In this document: positions 36,068 to 47,270 of the stretch, piece by piece
How the letters are laid out: each line of letters starts with the position of its first letter
Numbering within the stretch: position 1 is the stretch's first letter
NCBI GenBank assembly: GCA_027563935.2
Contig: CM050450.1
Span: 7,981,957-8,045,956, forward strand
Direction of reading: 5' to 3'
Source of the DNA: Costus lasius
Taxonomy: Eukaryota; Streptophyta; Magnoliopsida; Zingiberales; Costaceae
DNA: 64,000 bases
The notes under the pieces: model-generated
What the model was told of the DNA's origin: nothing
Seen by the model: the letters and a program-made list of their open reading frames with translations, nothing else
Database searches by the model: none
Program-made: the position numbers and the translations under genes

Positions 36068-36084
36068 TTTGAAGGTGGGAATAA
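36068..36084 (+). other. TE1 polypurine tract
   Basis: Purine-rich tttgaaggtgggaataa directly before the tgttac start of the 3' LTR, where plus-strand DNA synthesis is primed. Confidence 0.75.
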
Positions 36085-38335
36085 TGTTACGTCTGTGACG
36101 AATATGGACAAAAGAGAGAATTTTAAAATAAATTATGATTAAATAATAGGCTGATAGGATTGAAGTGACCTGACGCTGGGTGCGGTGGTCAAACCCACGC
36201 CTCGCCCGTTCCCTGCTATCACGTGTGCCTCCTTTCTTCTATTTCTTCTTCCGTTGCAATCGTCCCTTCACTGAACGAACACAGCGCCTCACTCTTTGAT
36301 CACGTTTTCTTCCTCACGTGTCTCCCTTGCATCCGGCGACTGCACCGGCGAGACCTGGTGCCGGCGACGACAAGCCCTAAACTCCAGCGAACTGATTTTG
36401 GCGTCGTCCCTCTCCTCCGTCCGCGTTTTTGGTTCGACAGCGGAAGCTGCGTGCGCACGCCTTACTGCCGCCGGTGATCCTCCTCTCTTTTGGCGTCGAC
36501 TACGTCTCCACTTCACCGGCGACGATTTTCCTCTCCCTCCTAGCCCATTTTCGGCGTTTCTCCTTCCTCAGCTCCGACGACATGCGCGGTGACGCCGCCG
36601 GCGGTTTTTTGACGTTTTTCGGTGACTCTGGCACCCTTTCGCAGAACGAACTGTATGGCCGAGCTCTTCTTGGCGTCGGCTTCAGTTTGACTACCGGAAG
36701 GTTCTAATCCGCCACCGAAAATACTATTCCGGTGAACTTTCTAGCAAACCTCGAAGTTCATGCCAACGCGTATTTGGCTGGTTCTTGCGCTTTCCATCGC
36801 CGTGTGGTGTTATACGTTCGCACGTGACTGCGAACTAGGTTAGTACCCCGACCCGACTCTATACATGCTTTTACGAACGCATGCGAACCAACCTGGACTT
36901 TTATACTTGATGAACTCGATTAAATAACCCATATCTGGAAGTAACACTTAATGACGGATTAGTATGTTAATTAATGATTATGATAAAATGGATTATAATG
37001 AAATACTGTGGACTTATACCTTGATTAACCTGCTAGGAACTGTTGATTGACTACGTACTTCTGGTTGGATCTTTATTCTGTTCATCTGCTGTTTGAGGTA
37101 GGGATTCTACCTCCTTCCTTTGTTACGGTGCCAACCGCATGTGTAGATTAGCGGCACCTTTCTTATCGCTGATATTACTGTTGATTACTATCTGATTTCC
37201 ATTCTGCTTGAGTCTATTACCTGTTGACATAACCTGCCTGTATGAACCATGGTATGAGTATCGGTACTGGATGCTGGTCAGTAGTGATAGTTGGTATGAG
37301 TTATGTATACATACATTGAGGGCTAGATGTCTAGCGATAGATAGTCCGGTGTACCTCGGATACTACCTGTTATATTCTGGAGATGTGGTGTGATCGTCTC
37401 ACTGTGCCTGAGATAGACCAAGAGAGTCCTGTGTATGGGCTTGAGGTCTCAATTATGACAACCCGATGAGATGGGTTGTACTGAGTGTAGGACGCTACAC
37501 TAGCGGGCTGTCGATGGACAGTCATCTCTACTGTTCGGGGAGCCATCAGTAGGGATTACTATATTTATAGAGTTGTGGGTCTCGGACCATTGCTATATCA
37601 ACTCCCATATTTTATCTGTGTATGATGGTATTATATTGATGCGTATTTTAGTCTGATTATACGATATACGGGACATGTAGAGTTACAGTGGTAATCTGGC
37701 AACATCTTACATTCTGATCATGCACCATGAAATTTGATATATCCCTACTTAGCCTCCGGCTAACTCCCTTTGACTTGCCTCCAGGTTCGGATGCAGCTCC
37801 ATCTGGAGCAAATTAGATAGATAGCTTGGTGATCACCAGTCTAGGTGGGTTTGTGTTGCATCTTATCCGTGTGTCAGTTGTTATGTTATATTATGTAGAT
37901 GTTGGACTTGTTGACCATTGCGCCAGTTTTGTTATCTGTTGGATTTGTGGACCGCTGCGCCGGTCCTGTTGTATTAGATAGATAGCTTGGTGATCACCAG
38001 TCTAGGTGGGTTTGTGTTGCATCTTATCCGTGTGTCAGTTGTTATGTTATATTATGTAGATGTTGGACTTGTTGACCGTTGCGCCAGTTTTGTTATCTGT
38101 TGGATTTGTGGACCGCTGCGCCGGTCCTATTGTTGTTGTTTATGTCGACCGCTGCGTCGGTCTTGTGTCTGTGTTATTGTATCTGGATATTTATGGCCGG
38201 GTTGGCCTTTGGTATGTTATTTTATTCTGTCCTGTACCTCTCTGTTGTCATGTTGTTTTGACATGTACAGTGTTGTTGCGTCCCAAGGTCTGGGATTCCC
38301 GGCGTGGGTTCCGGGTGGTGCTCTGGGCCGTAACA
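36085..38335 (+). repeat. TE1 3' LTR
   Basis: A 2251-bp LTR, tgttac to taaca. It matches the three 5' LTR pieces and supplies empty sites for the Tourist element (near 36141) and the solo LTR (near 37831). Longer than the net 5' LTR because of a 161-bp tandem duplication. Confidence 0.93.
37812..38133 (+). repeat. 161-bp tandem duplication in TE1 3' LTR
   Basis: attagatagatagcttggtg begins at 37812 and again at 37973. The two 161-bp units differ by very few bases. The 5' LTR has only one copy. Confidence 0.9.
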
Positions 38336-38340
38336 GGTTA

Positions 38341-38859
38341 GCAAACCCAGAAGACGACAGATTCATCTGAGCTGGTTGGGTCGGGGGGGTTCACGGACTG
38401 GTTTCGGGTCGAGGCACGACGCCGATCGATGGAAGCCGGAGGCTGGGCCCGCGAGAGCACCGCAGAACCGCAACAAGGAGATGGCAAGGAGGTCGAAGAA
38501 AACAGGGCCGAGGGGATCGAAGCTGGTGGGGGATGTAGGGAATGGGGAAATCTAGGGAGGGAAGGGCAGAGTTGGAAACCGCAGGGGGGTGTCGGGGTGC
38601 AGGAACAGCGATGAGGGCGGAGGTCGAAGGCCTAGAGGGGCCGCAGAGTTGCGGCGAACCTGCGGAGAGGTGGTGATGGTCTGATGGAGGCGATGGATTG
38701 GGAACGCTCGATGGGTTGATTCGCTCATAGATGCGGGACGGTGGCGCAATAGGGTGATCCGAGGTTTAGGTTTAGCTTGGATTAGTGCAGCGGCTCAGAA
38801 AAGCGACCATAAGCACTTTTGCAATTAAACAAATAATATATACCTTAAAATAGCATTAA
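38341..38859. other. GC-rich host DNA right of TE1
   Basis: Continues the host sequence interrupted at 12164. GC-rich to about 38750, then AT-rich. The plus-strand frame 38429-38614 and minus-strand frame 38552-38749 are low-complexity and resemble nothing I know. On the minus strand it is C/T-rich like a leader, so it may be the former upstream or leader part of TAF1; unproven. Confidence 0.35.
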
Positions 38860-39466
38860 CATCTGTTTACTACGAGAGATAAAAAATATAAAAAAAATAT
38901 GAGAGAGAAAAAAATTTGTGGGTCACGTGATCCACAGTTGGAGAAAAGAGGAGGAGCCTACACAGCAGTGGCGGTGGCGAGCATGTAAGCAGACCACAGC
39001 ATCGGCGAGCGATAGAGTGGCATCAGTGAGAGGTAAGCGCCAAGCAGGAGAACGGGAGAGTGGGAGAGCAGGCGGCGGCATCGACAAGAGTCAAGCATCG
39101 AGCGAGAGAGCTTGCAAGTAGGCGGCGACAGCGTCAAGTGGGAGAGTAGGCGAGTAGGAGGCAGAACCAGCAAGAGGCGAGCGCTGAATGGGTGAGCGGG
39201 TGCAAGCAGCGGCATCAGTGAGAGGCGAGCACCAAGCGGGAGAGGCGGCATCAGCGACGAGTAGAAGAGGGGCGGTGACGATGATGCGAGAGAGGAAGGG
39301 ATTTACTATAACAATCCGCTAGATTTAGGTGGATTACAAAACAAAGGAAAACGGCAACGTTTTCTTTCTTCCTTTCCCTTGTCACGTTTCCATCCACCCA
39401 AATAAATGAGGGAAATGACATGTTTCCATCCTTTCCCTCCTTCCTTCTCTCTAAGTAAACAAGGCG
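38860..39466. mobile_element. PIF/Harbinger-like element with GC-rich repeat cargo (1)
   Basis: TSD taa (38857-38859, 39467-39469); ends catctgtttactacgagag and, reverse strand, cgccttgtttacttagagag. The 607-bp interior has degenerate repeats of a gcggcatcagtgagaggcga / agcgccaagcgggagag sentence around 38950-39260. No transposase. Confidence 0.7.
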
Positions 39467-39469
39467 TAA

Positions 39470-40018
39470 GAGGTGTTATTTTCAAATGTATCAAATATAA
39501 ACAAATGGTATAAAATTTGCGTAGAAATTTATTTTTTTGGTAATGATATATCTTATATTATTATTCATAGTTTTAAATTTTATTAATTAAGAAAAATTAC
39601 AAACAAAACTCCATCAACCTAACATAAAATTAAGCAAGTTAAGATCAGGTACAATTATGTTTGCATCGTAAACAAGTTAACTCATTTATGCTCGAGATTA
39701 ATTAGGTTCGATTGAGTTATAAATAGTTTTACCTACCTAGTTTGATTATTTTATATAATTACATAGTATAGCCCAGTTGCCAAGCTCAACTATAAGTCTT
39801 CACTCACTAGCTCGCCAAGCACCCCAAACGTATTCATCATCATCAACATCACTCATCAAAAATCAACAATTTGGATCAACTACGATTAACCCTAACTATT
39901 GTTTGCAATTCTTATTCGGCTATTTAATGTAATCCTTCGATTGTCGAATCTACTATTCTTTTAATCCTTCCTCTTCACTTGTTGATTCGCTGTTGAAGTT
40001 CTGAATGTCTATTCTACA
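39470..40018. other. AT-rich host DNA between two Harbinger-like elements
   Basis: No gene or repeat recognised. Confidence 0.4.
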
Positions 40019-40021
40019 TTA

Positions 40022-40945
40022 GGGTCTATTTATCGGGAAGGATTTTAGAAGAGAAGGAATGAATATTAAAAAAATCTCTTTATACTAGAATGGATTAAAA
40101 TAAGGAAAAATTAGGTGGATGAATGAGGGCAAAATCCCTCCTTTTTGATCTGTCCAAATCAGAGGATTTTAAAAAATGCATCACCTTCGCACGTCTTCCG
40201 ATGCTGCTCCAATGCTGGACGCCGATCTCTTTGCATGTCTGACGTTGCTATTAAAGCCGTTGGATGCCGACCTCGCCCGAGAGGCTGGAGCGGATGCTGA
40301 CCAGATCTCGCCCTCCGCCGACCAGACCTCGCGCATACGGGAGCTGACAGTGACCTCGCACTGGAGCGGACACCGACCAGACCTCGCCTCGCGCTGGAGC
40401 AGATGCCGAGCAGACCTCGCGCTGGAGTAGGTCGCGGACACGAGCAGAGGGCAGCGGCGACCTTGAGGGGAAGGCGAGCTCACGGACACGAGCAGAGGGT
40501 GGCGGCGACCTCGAGGGGAAGGCGAGCTCGCGGACACGAGCAGAGGGCGGTGGCAACCTCGAGGGGAAGGTGAGCTCGCGGCAGCTTGCAGACACAAGCA
40601 GAGGGTGGTGGCGACCTCGAGGGAAAGGCGAGCTCGTGGCAGTTCGCGGAGCAGAGGGTGAGCTCGCGGCAGAGGGGGGTGGCGACCTCGAGCGGACATT
40701 GAGCTCGCGGACGCGAGCAGAGGGGGTGGCGACCTCGAGCGGACAGAGGGGGGTGGCGACCTCGAGCGGACATTGAGCTCGCGGACGCGAGCAGAGGGCG
40801 GCGGCGACCTCGAGGGGAAGGCGAGCTCATGGGGATGTCTCGATCACGTGAAAATCAGGTGACCAAGTTTCTCATTCTTCTAATTGTCCCTTCCTTCATT
40901 TTACCCATCCGTTGTCAAATCCCATCTCTGTTAGTAAACAAGGCC
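40022..40945. mobile_element. PIF/Harbinger-like element with GC-rich repeat cargo (2)
   Basis: TSD tta (40019-40021, 40946-40948); ends gggtctatttatcgggaagg and, reverse strand, ggccttgtttactaacagag. The 924-bp element has an AT-rich rim and a very GC-rich centre of tandem repeats. The open frames on both strands (for example 40181-40830) are repeat translations, not genes. Confidence 0.65.
40443..40830. repeat. Tandem repeat of about 48 bp inside Harbinger-like element 2
   Basis: Roughly seven full or partial units of gagggcggcggcgacctcga / ggggaaggcgagctcgcgga / cacgagca, several with internal deletions. A different short repeat (agacctcgcgctggagc) precedes it at about 40290-40435. Confidence 0.85.
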
Positions 40946-40948
40946 TTA

Positions 40949-41948
40949 AAGTCCTAAATGCCTAATTTTTGTCGAAGTTATGAATGCATGCTCGTTCATC
41001 TAATGTTAGTTTGCCTAATGCTTGTTCACCCACCTCTTGCTCACCTAACGTCTAGCACTTGTTTGCTTGACTCTCATTCAATGTATAACAACTATCAGTG
41101 TAAAACATCTATTAGATGTCAAACTCCCATTCGCAACCAAATGCCCTTGTCCTATTCCTCGACGAAGTTCTATTTATCACCTAATGCTCAAACCCTCTCG
41201 CCACCCTAAACTGGTTATGCCAAGTCAGGTCGTTACAAGTGCCCTAACCCTCTCCCCAACTATGAATCATTTTTTTTGAGTGGATTTCATTAGCCGCCCA
41301 CATGAGAAGCTAATTTGCGCAACTAATTTGTGGATGGATATCTCTAACCATCATGTGCTAAAAGAAGTTGATATAAGTTGAATACAATAGTGAAAAGGGC
41401 GGTTGGGTTCACTGATCGTCCATCAAGTAGTTGCTTGAAAGGGGGACACTAGAGAGATCTATATTAGCCATCACTGTCATTCTTTGAGTAGCCCCAAAGG
41501 GGACATTGAAGGCATAAGGTTCGACCAAGTGTTGAACAATAGGTTGAAAGTCACTTCCTTACTATAAAAATTTCATGCTTTACATTTGACTTATGTAAAA
41601 ATTGTTCAAATATTCATTCATGGTTGCTAATGTAGCAAGCCAAGGTGACTAAGGGTATGTTTTGGCACCACTTTCTCAACTTTTACTATAGCAAACTTTG
41701 GTGTAATAACGAGAAAGCTGAGATTTTAACGCTTTGATCCGCAGTTGAAATTGAGTACTCTAAGCCCCGTTGGCTTGCAGTGCAGTCAATAGAAACTAGC
41801 ATTGTGCATTATCCAGTAGGCAAACTATGTTGCTAAACAATAGATATCTAACAGTATATTTCCACTATTGCGATAAGACGAGGGATACATGTTTCTTCAT
41901 TATAGGAATAGTATAATTAATTATATAGCATATATTATATTCAGGTAT
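40949..41948. other. Host DNA left of the copia element
   Basis: About 1 kb with short open frames only. No recognised gene or element. A gggtatgtttt start at 41654 resembles a Tourist end but lacks a partner. Confidence 0.35.
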
Positions 41949-42372
41949 TGTAAGATCTTAATCTCGACATCATAAAAAATATTTCGGATCTTCGAATAAA
42001 TAATCGTCACAATAAAATAATAATATAAATATGTACCTGATGAGGAAGACATCATGATCGATGAGAATAAAAGAATTACCAAGTCTTAAGAATTTGATTT
42101 CTCTTGCTTGATCTTGATACGTGTTATTTTTAATGGATTTAAAGTCTTATTTCTATCTTCTTTTCAGGCTTAAGTCTTACTTATATGCTATTGTTTTGAA
42201 TCTTTTTTCCTTTAAGTTCAGAATCTTCACTATTTTTTGATTGTTTATGAAATACATGTTATTTTCGTCTATTTTCGATAATATTTTGAAGATTTAAAGT
42301 TATGGAAAGGTTCAGAGCATTGTAAGCATCACACAGGACAAATTTGGGAATTTTTGGAGTTAGTGATGCTCT

Positions 42373-42695
42373 AGCCGTGATGGCCATCACGACCGTGCTT
42401 AGATCGGCGCCCCAGCTTTACAGCACTGCAGTCATCACGGCACAGAGAACGGGTGTGTTCAGCCCTTTGCGAACTCGTCACGGCTTGCCCGTGTTCGCCA
42501 TCACGGCCGTGACGGAGTTTGATGAAAAATCAGCCAAGCTCATCACCGGATGCATCACGAGCGTGTCGAGCATTCCTGAGATTTTCCGAACTCATCACGG
42601 CCTACCCGTGTCGATCATCACGGTCATGCTTGCTTCGTTGCTTGTTCCTGAACTCATCACGGCATGGCCGTGATGGCCATCATGCCCGTGACGGC
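42373..42695 (+). promoter_or_regulatory. CACGG/CCGTG palindrome cluster in A2 LTR
   Basis: More than ten occurrences of atcacgg / ccgtgatg in both orientations, including the exact 12-bp palindrome tcacggccgtga at 42501-42512. It lies about 115-440 bp upstream of the TATA box, i.e. in U3, the transcriptional control region. Repeated in the 3' LTR from about 53308, with the palindrome at 53443-53454. Confidence 0.75.
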
Positions 42696-42809
42696 GTAAG
42701 CAGATCGCGACCTTCAACCGTTTCTTCACCAAATTTGACGGTCTAAGAGCCTAGAAATTGGGAGAATCGCCCAATTAATCTTCCTAACCGCCCAAGGCTT
42801 CGATTAAGG

Positions 42810-42817
42810 TATAAAAG
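42810..42817 (+). promoter_or_regulatory. A2 LTR TATA box
   Basis: tataaaag in context attaaggtataaaagttgag, conserved in the 3' LTR at 54242-54249. Transcription would start some 25-35 bp downstream, making U3 about 0.73 kb. Confidence 0.7.
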
Positions 42818-43738
42818 TTGAGATTTTGGGCGGTTACATAGTTGGGATTTTGGAGAGAAGCGATCTAGGGCAAAAAGAGGGCGATTTCTGTGTTTGAGGG
42901 CTTGATTTGACTAGATTTCATGGGGCTTTCGAGAGAAGACCGAAGTATTGTCGTCTCCTACCCTTAATCTATAAATTCCCTAACTTTTGGTTGTATTATC
43001 TTGGGTTTTCATTGTGTAACGATGTATTTTCTAGCATAAAACCCTAGTTCGGAACTCGGGCCTAGCCCGTTGAACAATTCTGCATATGTAAAACACCTTT
43101 ATTGAATCTCAGTGTTGTTTTTAGTAAATTAACTTATTTAATTGAGTTGTGCTTATTGCGTATAATTGTTATGGCCAAACTTTTGTATGTGTTAAGTGTT
43201 ACGAGAAGTACCGAGAGGTGAATCGTAACACTCGAACATTCTCATTTAAACTTGTGACTTGAATTACAAGAGTCATTCAACGTCACTCGAGGATTTACGA
43301 TCTTGCATAGAGCCCAATGGGTCTCTTAAGTTAGTTTTGCTACGAGATTAGGAGATTAGCTTAAGTAAGACACCGGATTACGCTTCGAGAGAAGGTAACC
43401 CGTACCCTAGGATTGATCGCCTTAAGTTGTTTACTGTCGGATTGCACTTCGAGAGAAGGAGATCCGTTTTCTATTTCAATCTGATTTAATGTTTTGCATA
43501 TAATACATTCAACGTGGTAAAACCTAAAGTTCCGAACACTTCTAAAAAACTGTAATTTTCCCTTATAGTCGTTGATTCTTCGATTTGATAATTTAGTCTT
43601 AGAGCAATTCTTTCATTTTGAATTTGATTTATCTAGCTAACAATGACGCATAAAGTCGGTACTTGACACCCTGCTCCTTTGGGACGATATTTTACTACTG
43701 CGATAGAAACCGTACACTTGCGGGGCCTATCAAGTTTT

Positions 43739-43756
43739 TGGCGCCGTTGCCGAGGA
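43739..43756 (+). other. A2 primer binding site (tRNA-Asp type)
   Basis: tggcgccgttgccgagga lies six bases after the LTR end and is complementary to the 3' end of plant tRNA-Asp with one mismatch. This PBS type is known for Athila elements. Confidence 0.8.
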
Positions 43757-43917
43757 GCAAGGCGTAGTCAATATCGACTAACTGTTGAGTTGATAGACTA
43801 GATACTTTTTGATTTTGTTTGCTCTTTATTGTTTTTGTTTTTAGATAGTTCATTTGTTTATCTTCTCATCTTCTTTCTTTCTTCAAGCTAGAACTATCTG
43901 GTTTACTAACCCTGTGT

Positions 43918-44694
43918 ATGCCAAGAACAATAAGAACATGTGAGTTAGTGCCAGAAGACCCCGAGATTGAGAGGACCTTTTGAGCTCAAAGGAAAGTCCA
44001 CGATCAGCAGCTTGAGGAACCTCATCCTAACACTATTGCAATGGACGAGAACCGCTCACTACGAGATTTTGCTGTGCCCAATGTACAAGGTTTACATTCC
44101 AGTATTGCTCGACCAGCAGTCGAAGCAAATAATTTTGAGATAAAACCGGCCCTTGTGTACATGGTCCAGTAGAACCAATTCAGTGGTTCACCACTTGATG
44201 TTTCTGTTGAGCAGGTGAATGCCTTAGGCAATCCCAATCCGAGGCAACAGAATAATCCTTTCTTAGGCACCTATAATTCCGGTTAGAAAAATCATCTCAA
44301 CTTCTCCTACCGAAACAACCAGAATCAGGCCATTCCCCAGAATTTCAGCAGTCAGGCGCAGCAGGGAACTCATGGTAATGAGTTTACCCAGGCATCCTTC
44401 ATGCCACCACCTGGACTTCCACAACGACAGTTCAATCAAGCACAGAAGTCCAATTTGGAAATACTGCTTGAGAACTTTGTCACCACCCAGTCTAAGAGAA
44501 ATAAAGATGTGGACGAGTCTATTAGGCAATTGAATTCAACGGTGGGGCAATTGAATTCTAAGGCGGATTCACTGATTACTCACTCAAGGACGTTGGAGAA
44601 CCAAATTGCCCAGCAAGTAAGTTCATCAACCCGACCTTCTAGGAAGCTCCCCTCATAACCTGAAGCAAATCCGAGGGAGCACTGTAATGCCATT
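43918..44694 (+). pseudogene. A2 gag with capsid and zinc knuckle deleted
   Basis: ATG at 43918 (MPRTIRTCELVPEDPEIERT) and the N-terminal region up to QFSGSPLD (about 44196) are followed at once by nucleocapsid-linker sequence (VEQVNALGNPNPRQQNN, then ENQIAQQVSSSTRPSRKLPS), so capsid and the CCHC knuckle are missing without loss of frame. In-frame stops at 43981, 44170, 44284 and 44656, all in frame 1. Confidence 0.85.
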
Positions 44695-45990
44695 ATGACG
44701 AGAAGTGGTAAGCAGTTGAAAGATCCCCCAATGGAGGTTAGAGATGATAATGCTTGTGAGCCAGATGAGCAGAGGATAGAGAATCAATCCACCCAGGAAC
44801 AACTAGCAGAAAAAGAGGCCGCACCTGAGCAAGAATATGTGCCTCCACCTCCCTACAAGCCACCAGTACCATTTCCGCAAAGGTTAGCCAAGGCTAGGTT
44901 GGACAAACAGTTTGGCAGGTTTCTAGAAATGCTCAAGAAGCTGTACATCAATATACCATTCACAGAAGCACTATCCCAGATGCCCACATACGCCAAGTTC
45001 CTCAAAGACATACTGTCTAACAAGAGAAAGATAGAGGAGCAAGGGACGGTAGCACTGACAGAGGAATGTAGTGCAATTATCCAGAATAAGCTACCGCCCA
45101 AGCTTAAAGATCCGGGCAGTTTCTCCATTCCGCGTAGAATTGGGAATGTGCCTTTTGAGAAAGCCCTCTGTGATTTGGGGGCTAGTGTGAGCCTCATGCC
45201 ACTTTCTGTCTTTCAGAAATTGGACATGGGCGATTTAAAAGCTACCTCTATCGCCCTGCAGTTCACTGACAGATCTGTGCGACATCCAGTAGGGATAGTG
45301 AAAGATGTCCCCATTAAGGTAGGAGAATTTTTTGTGCCAGCAGACTTCGTGGTTCTCAAGATGTCAGAGGATTCCCGGTTGCCCCTCATTTTAGGTAGGC
45401 CCTTCTTTGCTACTGCTGGGGCCGTGATTGATGTGAAGAACGGGAAGCTGTCCTTGAATATTGGAGAGAATAGTTTGGAGTTTGACCTTTCTGCAGAGTT
45501 GAAAAGACCAAGTTTTTCTAGGTCATGTTGTCGCGTCGATGTTGTGGAAGACAACTTTGAGGTCCCGAGGAACACCGTGGATCCACTTGAGGCGTGCCTC
45601 TTAGGCAACCTTGAGCATGTGGATGAAGAGTTAGAGAATGAGGTGCACAATTATACAAGGTTTTTAGATATGAGCCCTGCTATGGACCCACAGAAAGTCC
45701 AGGGTGAGGTTTTGGAAGTCATGACAAATAAAGAGCCAGTGAGGGCCGACATGGAGTTAAAGGCCATACCCAGCAATTTGCGCTATGAATTTCTTGATGA
45801 AGATTCGTCTTGTCCTGTTATAGTCAATTCAGATTTAACAGAGTCAGAGACAAGACGCTTACTCGACGAGCTTCGCGCCCACAGAAAGGCGATAGGCTAT
45901 TCTTTGGATGATATCACTGGTATCAACCCATCAATTTGTATTCATCATTTTTTCCTTGAGAAAGATAGCAAGGCTTCCATCGAATATTAG
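44695..45990 (+). pseudogene. A2 aspartic protease and RT N-terminus
   Basis: Longest A2 open block, 431 codons. TRSGKQLKDPPME, YVPPPPYKPPVPFPQRLAKA, ALTEECSAIIQNKLPPKLKD, active site ALCDLGASVSLMPLSVFQKL, LILGRPFFATAGAVIDVKNG, then the RT entry YSLDDITGINPSICIHHFFL to a single TAG at 45988 inside SIEY-RRLNP. The frame continues after it. Confidence 0.9.
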
Positions 45991-47270
45991 AGAAGATTGA
46001 ATCCAAATATGAAGGAAGTCGTTAAAAAGGAATTATTAAAGCTCTTGGATGCAGGGGTTATATACCCCATCTCAGACAGCGAGTGGGTCAGTTCAGTGCA
46101 CGTCGTTCCGAAGAAGAGCGGGATTACGGTGGTAAAGAACGAGAACAATGAGCTCATTCCCACCCGCATTGTTACCGGATGGCGTATGTGTATTGATTAC
46201 AGAAAGCTCAACAAAGCCACCAGAAAGGATCACTTCCCGCTGCCTTTCATCGATCAGATGTTGGAACGACTTTCATCTAATTCATATTTTTGTTTCCTTG
46301 ATGGTTTTTTAGGTTTCTTGCAGATCCCCATCCACCCGGACGATCAAGAAAAGACGACCTTCACGTGTCCCTATGGCACGTTCGCTTACCGGAGGATGCT
46401 GTTTGGATTATGCAATGCGCCTGCAACGTTCCAGCGATGCATGATCGCGATATTTTATGAGTTCATTGAGGACATCATGGATGTCTTCATGGACGATTTT
46501 TCTGTTTATGGATCGTCTTTTGATCAATGTCTAACCAATTTGTCTAAAGTTTTACAGAGGTGCGAGGAAGTCAACTTGGTGCTCAATTGGGAGAAGTGTC
46601 ATTTTATGGTACGTGAGGGCATTGTACTTGGGCACCTTATCTCCGAGCGGAAAATCGAAGTCGATCGAGGTTATAGAAAGATTGCCCCCTCCGACCTCTG
46701 TCAAGGGAATCCGGAGCTTCCTCAGACATGCGGGGTTCTACAGGAGATTTGTCAAGGACTTTTCTAAGATAGCTAGACCTTTAACTAATCTTTTGGTCAA
46801 GGATGCTATATTTGAATTTGATGAAAGTTGTTTAATTGCATTTCAAACTTTGAAGCGCGCACTGATAACTGCTCCTATCATGCAGGCTCCCGACTGGTCC
46901 TTGCCGTTCGAATTGATGTGCAACGCCAGCGACTATGCCGTTGACGCAGTTCTTGGACAACGGAAGGATAAGAAGCTTCATGTGATATATTATGCCAGTC
47001 GGACCCTACACGAAGCCCAAGTCAATTACGCTACGACCGAGAAGGAACTGTTAGCCATCGTGTTTGCCTTCGATAAGTTCCGCTCCTACTTGATTGACTC
47101 TAAGGTTATCATTTATACTGACCATGCAGCTATACACTACTTGATGAGCAAGAAGGATGCGAAGCCGAGGCTGATTCGTTGGATCCTTCTCCTTCAAGAA
47201 TTCGATATCGTGATTCGAGATAAGAAGGGTTCAGAGAACTCAGTTGCAGACCATTTGTCCAGGTTGGTAC
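45991..47270 (+). pseudogene. A2 reverse transcriptase and RNase H
   Basis: RT: MKEVVKKELLKLLDAGVIYP, VVPKKSGITVV, MCIDYRKLNKATRKDHFPLP, LFGLCNAPATFQRCM (first M of MPFG changed to ML) and catalytic FMDDFSVYG. A small deletion with frameshift near 46660 moves the frame before [20 protein letters not shown]. RNase [21 protein letters not shown], where the expected catalytic DAS reads NAS, then [20 protein letters not shown] and [19 protein letters not shown]. Confidence 0.9.

Larger units (their letters stand above)
12165..38335 (+). mobile_element. TE1: Ty3/gypsy chromovirus (Tekay/Del-like), nested and defective
   Basis: Complete element bounded by TSD ggtta (12160-12164 and 38336-38340). 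LTRs start tgttac and end taaca; PBS tggtatcagagc, a PPT-like gaaggtgggaataa, and order gag-PR-RT-RNase H-IN with a chromodomain-like C-terminal tail place it among plant chromoviruses. Without insertions each LTR is about 2.1 kb. Interruptions: Tourist plus hAT MITEs and an Athila-type solo LTR in the 5' LTR, element A1 in gag, a copia-like solo LTR in the integrase region. Many stops and frameshifts mean it no longer encodes working proteins. Confidence 0.9.
42115..43732 (+). repeat. A2 5' LTR
   Basis: 1618 bp ending gtacacttgcggggcctatca. Contains the palindromic motif cluster 42373-42695, a TATA box at 42810, and two copies of cggattacgcttcgagagaa-like sequence (about 43376 and 43438) that recur in the solo LTR near 15030. 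Confidence 0.93.

Noticed and set aside
38429..38749. Two short GC-rich open frames as a possible host gene
   Set aside because: No recognisable domain, no splice structure, and overlapping on opposite strands; left as unassigned host DNA.
40181..40830. Long Ser/Pro/Arg-rich minus-strand frames
   Set aside because: Repetitive translation of the 48-bp minisatellite in a Harbinger-like element.
41654..41775. Tourist-like MITE starting gggtatgttttgg after taa
   Set aside because: No matching inverted end with a second taa within several hundred bases.
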